DNA from: Rhizobium sp. BG4 | Lineage (GTDB): Bacteria; Pseudomonadota; Alphaproteobacteria; Rhizobiales; Rhizobiaceae | DNA length: 64,000 nucleotides | Direction: 5' to 3' | Assembly: GCF_016864575.1 (NCBI RefSeq) | Contig: NZ_CP044126.1 | Location: 186,001-250,000, forward strand | Shown: positions 17,009-24,897 of the stretch, piece by piece | How positions within the stretch are numbered: the first letter of the stretch is position 1 | Layout: every line of letters starts with the position of its first letter | Position numbers and translations under genes: made by a program | The notes under the pieces: generated by a model | Seen by the model: the letters and a program-made list of their open reading frames with translations, nothing else | The model's database searches: none | What the model was told of the DNA's origin: nothing

Positions 17009-18327
17009 GCGCGGCCGCCTTTGCAATGTTCGGGCGCGTCTGGCCGAGTACGCTGCGCTCGCGCATTGCCATCATCCTGCTTCTCGGCCTCGCGATCGCC
17101 TATGGCCTGTCGTTCAGCGTGCTCTATGCCGAGCGCATGATGTCGGCAAAGGCGGTCATGCTCGGGACACTCGAGAGCGACGTTGCGACCTCGATCGCCG
17201 TGCTTGACCGGCTGCCGGCGGATCAGCGGGCGGATTTGACCGATCCCCTGAGCCGCGGCAATTACCGCTTCGTGCTCGGTCCGGGCCTGCCGGGTGTTCC
17301 CGATCATTCAACACGCGGCGGCGAGATTGCGGCGACCATCAGCGATGCGATCGGCCATCGCTTTCCGATCCGCATGGAAGCGATCCCCGGCGACGTCACG
17401 CGCCTGCAGGCGCATCTGACGCTGACCGACGGCACGCCGCTGACGATCGACATCACGCCGAGGGGCGTCATGCCGCTGGCGGGCTGGCTGCCTTATGTCT
17501 TCGTCGTGCAGATGCTGCTCATCGTTCTCCTCACATGGCTTGCCGTTCGCCAGGCGACCCGGCCGCTCGCCGATCTGGCAGCGGCGGCCGATGCGCTCGA
17601 TCCAAACAAGAAGGGCGAGGTGATGAGTGACAGCGGCCCCAGCGAGGTGGCGCATGCCGCGCGGGCCTTCAACGCGATGCGCGACCGCATTGCCCACTAT
17701 CTCGAAGAGCGCGTGCAGATCCTCGCAGCGATTTCCCATGATCTGCAGACGCCGATCACCCGCATGCGGCTGCGCGCCGACATGGCGGACGAATCTCCGG
17801 AACGGACCAAGCTGCTGCACGATATCGGCGAGATCGAGCGGCTGGTTCAGGACGGGATCGCCTATGCCCGGAGCTCGCATGGAAATGGCGAGAAGTTCTC
17901 CCGCATCGACCTCGCGTCCTTTATCGAGAGCCTTTGCTACGACTATCAGGATACGGGAAAGCCCGTGTCCGTCCTTGGACTGGTCAGTGGCACCGCCTCT
18001 ACCAAGCCGCATGCACTGCGCCGCATCCTGTCGAATTTCATCGACAATGCTCTGAAATTCGGCGGCACGGCCGAGGTGAGCGTCGAGCGTCGAGAAGAGG
18101 GGGCGATCGCCATCACCGTCATGGACCGCGGCCCGGGTATTCCCGGCGATCAGATCGAGGCGGCCATGCAGCCGTTCTTCCGTCTTGAACAATCGCGAAA
18201 CCGCGAGACCGGCGGTTCCGGTCTCGGGCTTGCGATCGCGCAGCAGCTGACGGCAGCAATCGGCGGGACGATGCGCCTCTATAACCGCGACGGCGGTGGT
18301 CTCGCGGCCGAGCTGGTGATCCACTGA
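17005..18327 (+). CDS. Sensor histidine kinase
   Basis: 440 residues. TM1 (about 20-40) and TM2 (about 162-182) flank a periplasmic sensor region of about 120 residues with no recognised fold. A HAMP linker comes next, then the dimerisation box with H245 (AAISHDLQTPITRMR) and an ATPase domain with N-box (LSNFIDNALKFG), G1 (DRGPGIP) and G2 (GSGLGLAIA). All catalytic boxes are intact. It is coupled to the response regulator by a 4-base overlap. The sensor region has no cysteine, so direct disulfide sensing there is unlikely; the signal is unknown. Confidence 0.92.
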   Translation: MSAAAFAMFGRVWPSTLRSRIAIILLLGLAIAYGLSFSVLYAERMMSAKAVMLGTLESDVATSIAVLDRLPADQRADLTDPLSRGNYRFVLGPGLPGVPDHSTRGGEIAATISDAIGHRFPIRMEAIPGDVTRLQAHLTLTDGTPLTIDITPRGVMPLAGWLPYVFVVQMLLIVLLTWLAVRQATRPLADLAAAADALDPNKKGEVMSDSGPSEVAHAARAFNAMRDRIAHYLEERVQILAAISHDLQTPITRMRLRADMADESPERTKLLHDIGEIERLVQDGIAYARSSHGNGEKFSRIDLASFIESLCYDYQDTGKPVSVLGLVSGTASTKPHALRRILSNFIDNALKFGGTAEVSVERREEGAIAITVMDRGPGIPGDQIEAAMQPFFRLEQSRNRETGGSGLGLAIAQQLTAAIGGTMRLYNRDGGGLAAELVIH

Positions 18328-18331
18328 AGAG

Positions 18332-18355
18332 CGAGCCGCTTGTTGTAGCGGCTCG
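18332..18355 (+). terminator. Hairpin after the kinase gene
   Basis: Perfect 9-bp stem (18332-18340 with 18347-18355), loop TGTTGT, five bases after the kinase stop; only a few T residues follow. Confidence 0.5.
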
Positions 18356-18381
18356 TATCACTTCTGCCGCCTGCTAAGCTT

Positions 18382-18420
18382 CGTTACAAATCCCGTACAT
18401 CCGGGAAACATGCCGGATAC
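18382..18420. promoter_or_regulatory. Four phased half-sites upstream of ohr
   Basis: Read on the minus strand, GTATCC, GTTTCC, GTACGG and GTAACG begin at 18420, 18409, 18398 and 18387, each exactly 11 bp apart. The sequence matches the array at 14935-15073. The block ends 67 bases before the ohr start codon, a reasonable position for an activator of that gene. Confidence 0.6.
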
Positions 18421-18487
18421 GTCGCCGGGTCAAAACACTCCCCGTCAACTGAAGCCGCGTCGCGCGGCAGAAACCAAGGAGTGTTAC

Positions 18488-18904
18488 ATGACCACGATCG
18501 AAAAGGTTCTCTATACCGGCAAGACCCACACCACCGGTGGCCGCGAGGGTGCTGCCCAGAGCAGTGACCGCGCCCTGGATGTCAAGCTCTCGCCTCCCGG
18601 CAGCGGCCGTCCGGGCACCAATCCGGAGCAGCTCTTCGCCGCCGGCTGGTCGGCCTGCTTCATCGGCGCGATCGGCCTTGCCGCCGGAAAACGCAAGATC
18701 CGTCTTCCGGCGGAGACTGCCGTCGACGCCGAAGTCGATCTCGGCCAGACCGACGGCGCCTATTTCCTGCAGGCCCGCCTGAATGTCAGTCTTCCCGGTA
18801 TCGACGCCGAGCTGGCGCGCGAGCTTGTCGAGGAAGCACACCAGACCTGCCCTTATTCGAAGGCGACGCGCGGCAACATCAATGTCGAGCTGAAAATCGT
18901 CTGA
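18488..18904 (+). CDS. ohr: Ohr-type organic hydroperoxide peroxiredoxin
   Basis: 138 residues, normal for Ohr. It begins VLYTGKTHTTGGREGAAQS, as Ohr proteins do, and has both redox cysteines: C57 (GWSACFIGA, peroxidatic) and C121 (HQTCPYSKATRGN, resolving). Ohr reduces fatty-acid and other organic hydroperoxides using lipoylated or thiol reductants in the cytoplasm. AAGGAG precedes ATG 18488 at ideal spacing. The usual partner regulator OhrR (MarR family) is not next to it; instead the promoter carries the phased half-sites seen at dipZ, suggesting two-component control. Confidence 0.93.
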   Translation: MTTIEKVLYTGKTHTTGGREGAAQSSDRALDVKLSPPGSGRPGTNPEQLFAAGWSACFIGAIGLAAGKRKIRLPAETAVDAEVDLGQTDGAYFLQARLNVSLPGIDAELARELVEEAHQTCPYSKATRGNINVELKIV

Positions 18905-18922
18905 TCGCCAGTAAGAACAAAC

Positions 18923-18946
18923 GGGACGAGGCCTTTGCCTCGTCCC
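18923..18946 (+). terminator. Hairpin after ohr
   Basis: Perfect 10-bp GC-rich stem (18923-18932 with 18937-18946) closed by a CTTT loop, 18 bases after the ohr stop; no T-tract. Confidence 0.5.
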
Positions 18947-18957
18947 TGGAGCATCCC

Positions 18958-19113
18958 ATGAAATTCATCATCATCGGCATCCTGACAGCCAATGTTCTCG
19001 CCGCATCCTGCATCTACGACGCGGCCTCCAACGAGCCTTCGCCGGTTGCGGGACTTGTCGCCGTCGCACAGACGATTGCGGCTCAGCCGGCGGGCAGCAG
19101 GTTCTTGAAATAG
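18958..19113 (+). CDS. Possible 51-residue exported small protein
   Basis: ATG 18958 with GGAG seven bases upstream opens MKFIIIGILTANVLAASCIY and ends SRFLK at TAG 19111-19113. The start looks like a short signal sequence or lipoprotein lead (LAASC), although the lipobox is imperfect. Its last 31 bases overlap the end of the converging LuxR-family gene. Good ribosome site and signal-like N terminus; no family recognised and the overlap is a mark against it. Confidence 0.35.
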   Translation: MKFIIIGILTANVLAASCIYDAASNEPSPVAGLVAVAQTIAAQPAGSRFLK

Positions 19114-19904
19114 ATCGACAGAAGCTGCGTCTGCGAGGAAATCCCGAGCTTGCGGTAGACGTTGCGGCGGTGGACCTTCACCGTGCCTGTCGAGATATTG
19201 AGCTTCAGTCCGATCGACTCGGATGAATGGCCCTGCAGCACAAGATCGACGATCGCGGTTTCGCGGCTCGTCAGATTGAGGTCCCGCCAGACGGTATCGG
19301 CCGGGGCAAGGTTCGGGTTGCCGCCGGTCTTGCGGTGTTTCTTTCCGCCGGCTGCAAGTTGCGCGTCGAAGCGCGGGGCGAGGCCCGCCCAATAGTGCCG
19401 CACCATGTTGGCTATCAGCGGTTCGGCTTTCTTCAGCGTTGCGAAATCGGCCGGCGGAAAGGCGCCGGTCTTCTCGCGCCGCATTAGCGACAGGACGATG
19501 GTTATGTCCTTGTCGGCATTGATGAAAAATCCGATCTCTTCGGCGAGTCCCGTCTGGACGTAGTAGGTGCGGTAATATTCGCTGGAGAAGAAGCGGTCGG
19601 GCGCCAGTTCTCGCATCCTGAGCACGCCTTCGCGCCGCTCCCGGGCCGTATGGTAGAAGGGGTCGAGCAGGTAGGGACCGGCCTGGTAGAGCGTGACGAA
19701 GACCACATGCTCTTCGGTATCGAAGGTGGAGTAGAGGTCGATCGGCCGTTCCTTGCCGCGATAGGCGAAGACCACGACGTAGTCGAAGCGCACCAGCGCC
19801 GCCATCATCTGCCGGAAGGTCTCGCCGAACTCGGCATCACCCATGGCAGGCCTGCCGACGGTCGCGTTGAAGGCGCCGAACAAGGCTTCCAGATCGGTGC
19901 TCAT
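19083..19904 (-). CDS. LuxR-family transcription regulator
   Basis: 273 residues. The C terminus is a full LuxR helix-turn-helix (LTSRETAIVDLVLQGHSSESIGLKL, then STGTVKVHRRNVYRKL). The N-terminal 190 residues are a helical, aromatic-rich domain of unknown ligand that I cannot match to the acyl-homoserine-lactone fold. ATG 19902-19904 follows AGGGAG; the longer frame from 19964 has no ribosome site. It faces a polyamine-type ABC operon across a 190-base region containing an 18-bp dyad, so local control of uptake is the simplest reading. Confidence 0.87.
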   Translation of the reverse strand: MSTDLEALFGAFNATVGRPAMGDAEFGETFRQMMAALVRFDYVVVFAYRGKERPIDLYSTFDTEEHVVFVTLYQAGPYLLDPFYHTARERREGVLRMRELAPDRFFSSEYYRTYYVQTGLAEEIGFFINADKDITIVLSLMRREKTGAFPPADFATLKKAEPLIANMVRHYWAGLAPRFDAQLAAGGKKHRKTGGNPNLAPADTVWRDLNLTSRETAIVDLVLQGHSSESIGLKLNISTGTVKVHRRNVYRKLGISSQTQLLSIYFKNLLPAG

Positions 19905-19982
19905 GTGACGGTCTCCCTCTGCCGCCGGCGCGAAATTCTGCGCATCCCCATATACACCTTCCACGAAGCTTAATCCGCTTAA

Positions 19983-20005
19983 ATACCTCTCTCGGGGTAT
20001 ATACC
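19983..20005. promoter_or_regulatory. LuxR-box-like dyads upstream of the polyamine-type operon
   Basis: ATACC (19983-19987) and GGTAT (19996-20000) form an 18-bp inverted repeat with an 8-base spacer. The right arm is reused in a perfect 10-bp palindrome GGTATATACC at 19996-20005. The block lies midway between the divergent LuxR gene and the ABC operon, the expected place for the regulator's operator. Confidence 0.45.
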
Positions 20006-20096
20006 GCGCCGGAAGCTCAGGCTTACTCTTTCCTTAACGACGGTGGCAATAAGGCAGCAAAAACTGCCAATTCCAAACCAACCGCAGGGAACAGAC

Positions 20097-21188
20097 GTGG
20101 CATCCGCTTCGACGAACGATATCGAATTCCGTTCGGTCACCAAGAACTATGGCGCCGTGACCGCCGTGACGGACATCAATCTCAATGTGCCCAAGGGCGC
20201 CTTCCTGGCGCTGCTTGGCCCTTCCGGCTGCGGCAAGACGACCTGCCTGCGCATGATCGGCGGCTTCGAACAGCCGAGCGAGGGCACGGTGCTGATCGAC
20301 GGGCGGGAGATGAACGGCGTCCCAGCCTACCGCCGCCCCGTGAATATGGTGTTCCAGCACTACGCGCTGTTTCCGCATTTCAATGTCGAGCAGAATGTCG
20401 CCTACGGGCTGAAGCAGATGCGCCCGAAGATCGAGGCGCGCGAGATCGACCGCCGGGTGGCGGAAGCGCTGGAAATGGTGCGCCTCGGCGGCTTTGCGAA
20501 GCGCCGCATCCACGAAATGTCGGGCGGCCAGCAGCAGCGCGTGGCGCTGGCGCGCGCCATCGTCAACCGCCCGTCCGTTCTGCTGCTCGACGAGCCGCTT
20601 GCCGCCCTCGACAAGAAGCTGCGCTCGGCGATGCAGATCGAGCTGCAGACGTTGCAGCGAGAGCTCGGCATCACCTTCGTGCTCGTCACCCACGATCAGG
20701 AAGAAGCGTTGTCGATGGCCGATATCGTCTGCGTCATGAGCGCCGGGCAAATCCGCCAGCTCGGCTCGCCGCAGGAAGTCTACGATCGCCCGGCCGACCT
20801 CTTCGTTGCCGATTTCGTCGGCAAGACGAACCGCATCGCCGCGACGATGGAGGCCGATGGCACGACGCTGCGGCTCGCCGACGGCTCGGCGATCGCATCC
20901 GGCAAGCAGCTGGCGCCCGGCCAGGCGATTGCCGCCCTTCGTCCTGAAGCGATCCGCCTGACGCGCGGGCAGGCTATCGGCGGCGCCGCGTTCAAGGGCA
21001 CGGTCACGCACCGGATCTTCCTTGGCTCGTCGGCGGAATATGCCGTCAGTGTCCCCGGCCTCGGCGATTTCCTGATCACCGCCGACCGCCGCAGCATGAA
21101 CGAGAGCGATCTCGTGGAACCGGGCGAGGAGGTATTCCTCGGCTTCGACCCATCCACCATCCATGTCTTTCCAGCATCGAATGCATAA
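20097..21188 (+). CDS. ABC transporter ATPase, spermidine/putrescine type (PotA-like)
   Basis: 363 residues. Walker A (GPSGCGKTT), Q-loop (MVFQHYALFPH), signature (MSGGQQQRVALARA), Walker B (LLLDEPLAALD) and switch His (VLVTHDQEEA) are all intact. A C-terminal TOBE-type domain (about 280-360) is as in PotA/MalK ATPases. The frame can start at GTG 20043, but GTG 20097 has AGGGA at proper spacing and fits the family, so it is preferred. It heads a five-gene operon with binding protein, two permeases and a dehydrogenase, and is probably controlled by the divergent LuxR protein. Confidence 0.92.
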   Translation: MASASTNDIEFRSVTKNYGAVTAVTDINLNVPKGAFLALLGPSGCGKTTCLRMIGGFEQPSEGTVLIDGREMNGVPAYRRPVNMVFQHYALFPHFNVEQNVAYGLKQMRPKIEAREIDRRVAEALEMVRLGGFAKRRIHEMSGGQQQRVALARAIVNRPSVLLLDEPLAALDKKLRSAMQIELQTLQRELGITFVLVTHDQEEALSMADIVCVMSAGQIRQLGSPQEVYDRPADLFVADFVGKTNRIAATMEADGTTLRLADGSAIASGKQLAPGQAIAALRPEAIRLTRGQAIGGAAFKGTVTHRIFLGSSAEYAVSVPGLGDFLITADRRSMNESDLVEPGEEVFLGFDPSTIHVFPASNA

Positions 21189-21210
21189 ACCAAAACAAGG
21201 GTACAGCATC

Positions 21211-22374
21211 ATGAGCAAGGATTATAAGGACAATCTCCCGATCTCCGCCGAAGGCTTCATGGACGAGTTCATGCGCCTCAAGCGTGGCTCCGTCAGCCGC
21301 CGTCATTTCCTCGGCATCACCGGCCTCGGTCTCGCGACCGCCGTCATGTCGCGCTTCCCCGGCGTGCTTTCGACGCCTGCCTATGCCGCCGGCGAACTCG
21401 GCACGCAGATGTCGATCGCCACATGGCCGAACTACCACGACCCCGCGACCTTCGAGAACTTCAAGGCCGCCACCGGCGTTGCCGTCGAAGTCAACGTCTT
21501 CGGTTCCAATGAGGAAATGCTGGCGAAGCTGCAGGCGGGCGCTTCCGGCTGGTCGCTGTTCGTGCCAACCAACTACACGATCTCCACCCATCACAAGCTC
21601 GGCCTGATCGACGAGCTGGATCTCTCCAAGATCCCGAATTTCAGCCAGGCGACCGAAAGCCCGCGCTTCACCAAGGAAGGCCAGATCGACGGCAAGACCT
21701 ATGCCGTGCCAAAGAACTGGGGCACGACGGGCTTCTCGGTCAATACCTCGAAGATCAAGACCAAGCTTTCGAGCTGGAAGGACTTCTTCGAGATCGCCCA
21801 GACCGAAGGCGACGGCCGCACCATGGTCCATGACTACCAGCTGACGACGATCGGTAGTGCGCTGGTTTCGCTCGGCTACGACTTCAATTCGATCAAGGCT
21901 GACGAGCTTGCCAAGGCCGAAGAGCTGCTGATCAAGGTCAAGCCGCACCTCTTCGCCATCAATTCCGACTACCAGCCGTCGATGCGCTCCACCGATGCGT
22001 GGCTGACCATGTGCTGGACCAATGACGGCGCGCAGCTGAACCGCGACATGCCGGAGCTCGCCTATGTGCTCGGCACCGATGGCGGCGAGATCTGGACCGA
22101 CTATTACGCGATCCCCAAGGATGCGCCGAACAAGGCGGCCGGCTATGCGCTCCTCAACTACCTCATGGATCCGCAGAACGCCGTGAAGGAGCACATCGCC
22201 AATGGTGCGCCGACCACGGACAGCCGCGTCATCGCGCTGCTGCCGAAGGACATCACGTCGAACAAGATCGTCTATCCGGACGAAGCGGCCCTGACACCGC
22301 TGGAATTCGGCGCTGCCGTGACGCTCACCGATCCGGGCCGCGCCGAGCTGATGGCGCGCTTCAAGTCGGCCTAA
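21211..22374 (+). CDS. ABC substrate-binding protein, PotD-like, Tat signal
   Basis: 387 residues. A long N terminus carries the twin-arginine motif VSRRHFLGITG with cleavage near PAYAAG, so export is by Tat. The mature part follows the spermidine/putrescine-binding layout (MSIATWPNYHDP, VEVNVFGSNEEMLAKLQAG, YAVPKNWGTTGF, WLTMCWTNDG). Ligands of this family include polyamines, GABA and related amines; specificity cannot be fixed. The start at 21211 lies 22 bases after the ATPase stop. A strong hairpin follows the stop and may raise binding-protein message relative to the permeases. Confidence 0.9.
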   Translation: MSKDYKDNLPISAEGFMDEFMRLKRGSVSRRHFLGITGLGLATAVMSRFPGVLSTPAYAAGELGTQMSIATWPNYHDPATFENFKAATGVAVEVNVFGSNEEMLAKLQAGASGWSLFVPTNYTISTHHKLGLIDELDLSKIPNFSQATESPRFTKEGQIDGKTYAVPKNWGTTGFSVNTSKIKTKLSSWKDFFEIAQTEGDGRTMVHDYQLTTIGSALVSLGYDFNSIKADELAKAEELLIKVKPHLFAINSDYQPSMRSTDAWLTMCWTNDGAQLNRDMPELAYVLGTDGGEIWTDYYAIPKDAPNKAAGYALLNYLMDPQNAVKEHIANGAPTTDSRVIALLPKDITSNKIVYPDEAALTPLEFGAAVTLTDPGRAELMARFKSA

Positions 22375-22386
22375 TCTCCGTTGAGA

Positions 22387-22414
22387 GCTCCGGTCCCTTC
22401 GCGGGGACCGGAGC
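22387..22414 (+). other. Intercistronic hairpin after binding-protein gene
   Basis: Perfect 11-bp stem (22387-22397 with 22404-22414) with a 6-base loop, between the binding-protein stop and the first permease start. No T-tract, so partial termination or 3'-end protection of the upstream message is more likely than a full stop. Confidence 0.55.
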
Positions 22415-22436
22415 CGGACGCTGCGGAAACAGACGT

Positions 22437-23303
22437 ATGCCCCTGACCCTTGCCACGAAACGGCGCCTTGTCACTGCTGCCCTTGTTGGACCGGCCAGCA
22501 TCTGGCTGTTCGTCTTCCTCGTCCTGCCCTTCATCGCCATCATCGTCTTCGCCTTTGGCGAGCGGGCGCCGGAGGGCGGGTATCAGGCGGCGTTCACCTT
22601 CGCGCAGTTCGCCAATCTCGGCTCGCGCTCTGCGGCCTTCGTCAACACGCTGATCCTGGCGCCGATCGGGGCTGCCGCCTGCCTGCTGGTTGCCTATCCC
22701 GTCGCCTATTATCTTGCCGTCAAGGCAAGCCCGAAACGGCGCCTGCTGCTGGTGTCGCTGGTCGTCGTGCCGTTCTGGACCAGCCTTCTCGTCCGCACCT
22801 ATGCAAGGATGTATCTGCTCGGCGCCCGCGGCATTCCGCATCTCCTTGAATTCGTCGGCATCGAGAACGTCCGGCTGATCAATACGCCGGGCGCGGTGCT
22901 GCTCGGCATTGTCTACGGCTATCTGCCGCTGATGATCATGCCGATCTATGTTTCCCTTGAAAAGCTCGACCGGCGCCTGCTGGAGGCCTCGGCCGATCTC
23001 GGCGCCAAGCCGGTCTCGACCTTCTTCGGGATAACCTTGCCCCTGTCACTGCCCGGCGTGATGACCGGGGTGGCGCTGGTGACGATCCTGCTGCTTGGCG
23101 AATATCTGATCCCGCAGCTTCTCGGCGGCGGCAAGGTGTTCTTCATCGGCAATGCGCTCGTCGATCTCTTCCTGCAGTCGCGCAACTGGCCGTTCGGGTC
23201 GGCGATTGCAGTGACCCTCGTGGCCGTCGTCGTCGTCATTCTGCTGGTTGCGATGCGTATTGCCTGGCGTGTCGCCGGTACCCGTCAGGTGGATCTCGTC
23301 TGA
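22437..23303 (+). CDS. ABC permease, PotB-like
   Basis: 288 residues with six predicted membrane helices. The cytoplasmic coupling loop is LEASADLGAKPVSTFFGITLPLSLPGV, close to the EAA consensus of binding-protein-dependent permeases. The hydrophobic N terminus (GPASIWLFVFLVLPFIAIIVFAFG) is typical of PotB. The stop overlaps the next start (TGATG at 23301-23305), so the two permeases are coupled. Only a weak ribosome site is seen before ATG 22437. Confidence 0.92.
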   Translation: MPLTLATKRRLVTAALVGPASIWLFVFLVLPFIAIIVFAFGERAPEGGYQAAFTFAQFANLGSRSAAFVNTLILAPIGAAACLLVAYPVAYYLAVKASPKRRLLLVSLVVVPFWTSLLVRTYARMYLLGARGIPHLLEFVGIENVRLINTPGAVLLGIVYGYLPLMIMPIYVSLEKLDRRLLEASADLGAKPVSTFFGITLPLSLPGVMTGVALVTILLLGEYLIPQLLGGGKVFFIGNALVDLFLQSRNWPFGSAIAVTLVAVVVVILLVAMRIAWRVAGTRQVDLV

Positions 23304-24115
23304 TGCGCGCGCTGGTAACCTTCGTCTATCTCTTCCTCTACACGCCGATCGCGCTCGTCGTGCTGTTCTCGTTCAACTCCGGCCGCAATGCCAGCGAGTT
23401 CGTCGGCTTCTCGACGGAGTGGTATGGGCGGGCGCTCTCGAACACCTTCCTGATGGAAGCGCTGCAGAACAGCCTGATCATCGCCTTCACCAGCGCCGGG
23501 CTTGCGGCGATCTTCGGAACCATGGCGGCGATCGGCATGGAGCGGCTGGGCACCCGGATGCGGGCCCTGTTCGATGGTCTGTTTGCCGCTGCTATCGTCG
23601 TACCCGGCGTCGTCATCGGCATCGCGACGCTGGTGGCCCTTGTCGAGGTCTTCGGTTTCATCAATCCCGTCATCGCTGCAATCTGGCCGGGCGATCAGCC
23701 GCCGAAGCTGGCGCTCGGTTACGGCTCGATCATCGCCGCGCATGGCCTCTTCACGATGGCGCTGGTGACGATGATCGTCAAAGCCCGGATCGCCAGCCTT
23801 GGCCGGGATATCGTCGAGGCGTCGAGCGATCTTTATGCGACGCCGCTCACAACGTTCCGGCAGATCGTGCTGCCGCAGATCATGCCGTCGATCCTTGCCG
23901 GCTTCCTGCTCGCCTTCACCTTCTCCTTCGACGATTTCATCATCGCCTTCTTCGTCGCCGGGTCGAACACGACATTGCCGATCTATGTCTTCGCCTCGAT
24001 CCGCCGCGGCGTCACGCCGGAAATCAATGCGATCGCGACGATGGTGCTGATCGCCTCGCTAATCCTCATCCTGATTGCGCGCTTCCTGATGCGCGAAAAG
24101 GCAACAACAAACTGA
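23303..24115 (+). CDS. ABC permease, PotC-like
   Basis: 270 residues and six membrane helices. N terminus VTFVYLFLYTPIALVVLFSFNSGR is characteristic of PotC-type subunits; the EAA loop is VEASSDLYATPLTTFRQIVLPQIMPSI. It pairs with the PotB-like protein to form the channel of the importer. Translation starts inside the preceding stop codon region. Confidence 0.92.
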   Translation: MRALVTFVYLFLYTPIALVVLFSFNSGRNASEFVGFSTEWYGRALSNTFLMEALQNSLIIAFTSAGLAAIFGTMAAIGMERLGTRMRALFDGLFAAAIVVPGVVIGIATLVALVEVFGFINPVIAAIWPGDQPPKLALGYGSIIAAHGLFTMALVTMIVKARIASLGRDIVEASSDLYATPLTTFRQIVLPQIMPSILAGFLLAFTFSFDDFIIAFFVAGSNTTLPIYVFASIRRGVTPEINAIATMVLIASLILILIARFLMREKATTN

Positions 24116-24128
24116 CCGGGGAAATGCC

Positions 24129-24890
24129 ATGATACTTAGGGATCGCGTTGCAATCGTCACCGGGGCGGGCTCCGGCATCGGCCGGGCAGGGGCGCTGATC
24201 ATGGCCCGCGAGGGCGCCCATGTGATCGCCGCGGACATTGATTTCATGAATGCCGAGGAAACGGTGAGCCAGATCACCGAGGCGGGCGGCAGCGCGGAAA
24301 GCCTGGTGGTCGACGTAACGGATGACAAGGCGCTGGAAAGCGGCATCGCCGCCGTCGTGCTGCGTCACGGCCGCATCGACATCCTCCACAACCATGCCGG
24401 CGCCCAAGTGGCGGGCGATCTGGAACAGGTGACCATCGACGGGTTCGACAGGTCTTGGGGACTGAATGTGCGGGCGCATTTCATGGCGTCGCGGTTGGTG
24501 ATGCCGATCATGAAGAAGGCAGGCAAGGGCGTCATTCTCAACACCTCTTCGTCGTCGGGCGTGCTCTACGACCGCGAGATGATCGCCTATACGACGACGA
24601 AACACGCCGTCATCGCCATGACCCGGCAGATGGCCGGCGACTACGCGAAATTTGGCATCCGCGTGAACGCGCTCTGCCCGGGCTGGGTGGATACGCCGTT
24701 CAACGAACCCTTCATCGCGCAGATGGGCGGGCGCGGCGCCATCGAGAGCTACATCGCTGACAAGGTGCCGCTCGGCCGCTGGGCCGATGTCTCGGAGATC
24801 GCCGAGCCGATCCTCTTCCTCGTCTCCGACCGGTCATCCTACATGACCGGCCAGATCCTTGTCGTCGATGGCGGCGAGACGGTGGTGTAG
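24129..24890 (+). CDS. Classical SDR oxidoreductase in the polyamine-type operon
   Basis: 253 residues, a classical short-chain dehydrogenase. The cofactor motif is TGAGSGIGRAG, the NAG-like motif is HNHAGA (variant), and the catalytic residues are a Ser near 141 with Y154 and K158 (AYTTTKHAV). C-terminal sequence GQILVVDGGET is typical. It lies 13 bases after the permease stop, so it probably acts on the imported compound or its breakdown product. It converges on the LacI-family gene with seven bases between. Substrate unknown. Confidence 0.9.
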   Translation: MILRDRVAIVTGAGSGIGRAGALIMAREGAHVIAADIDFMNAEETVSQITEAGGSAESLVVDVTDDKALESGIAAVVLRHGRIDILHNHAGAQVAGDLEQVTIDGFDRSWGLNVRAHFMASRLVMPIMKKAGKGVILNTSSSSGVLYDREMIAYTTTKHAVIAMTRQMAGDYAKFGIRVNALCPGWVDTPFNEPFIAQMGGRGAIESYIADKVPLGRWADVSEIAEPILFLVSDRSSYMTGQILVVDGGETVV

Positions 24891-24897
24891 CGGGACG

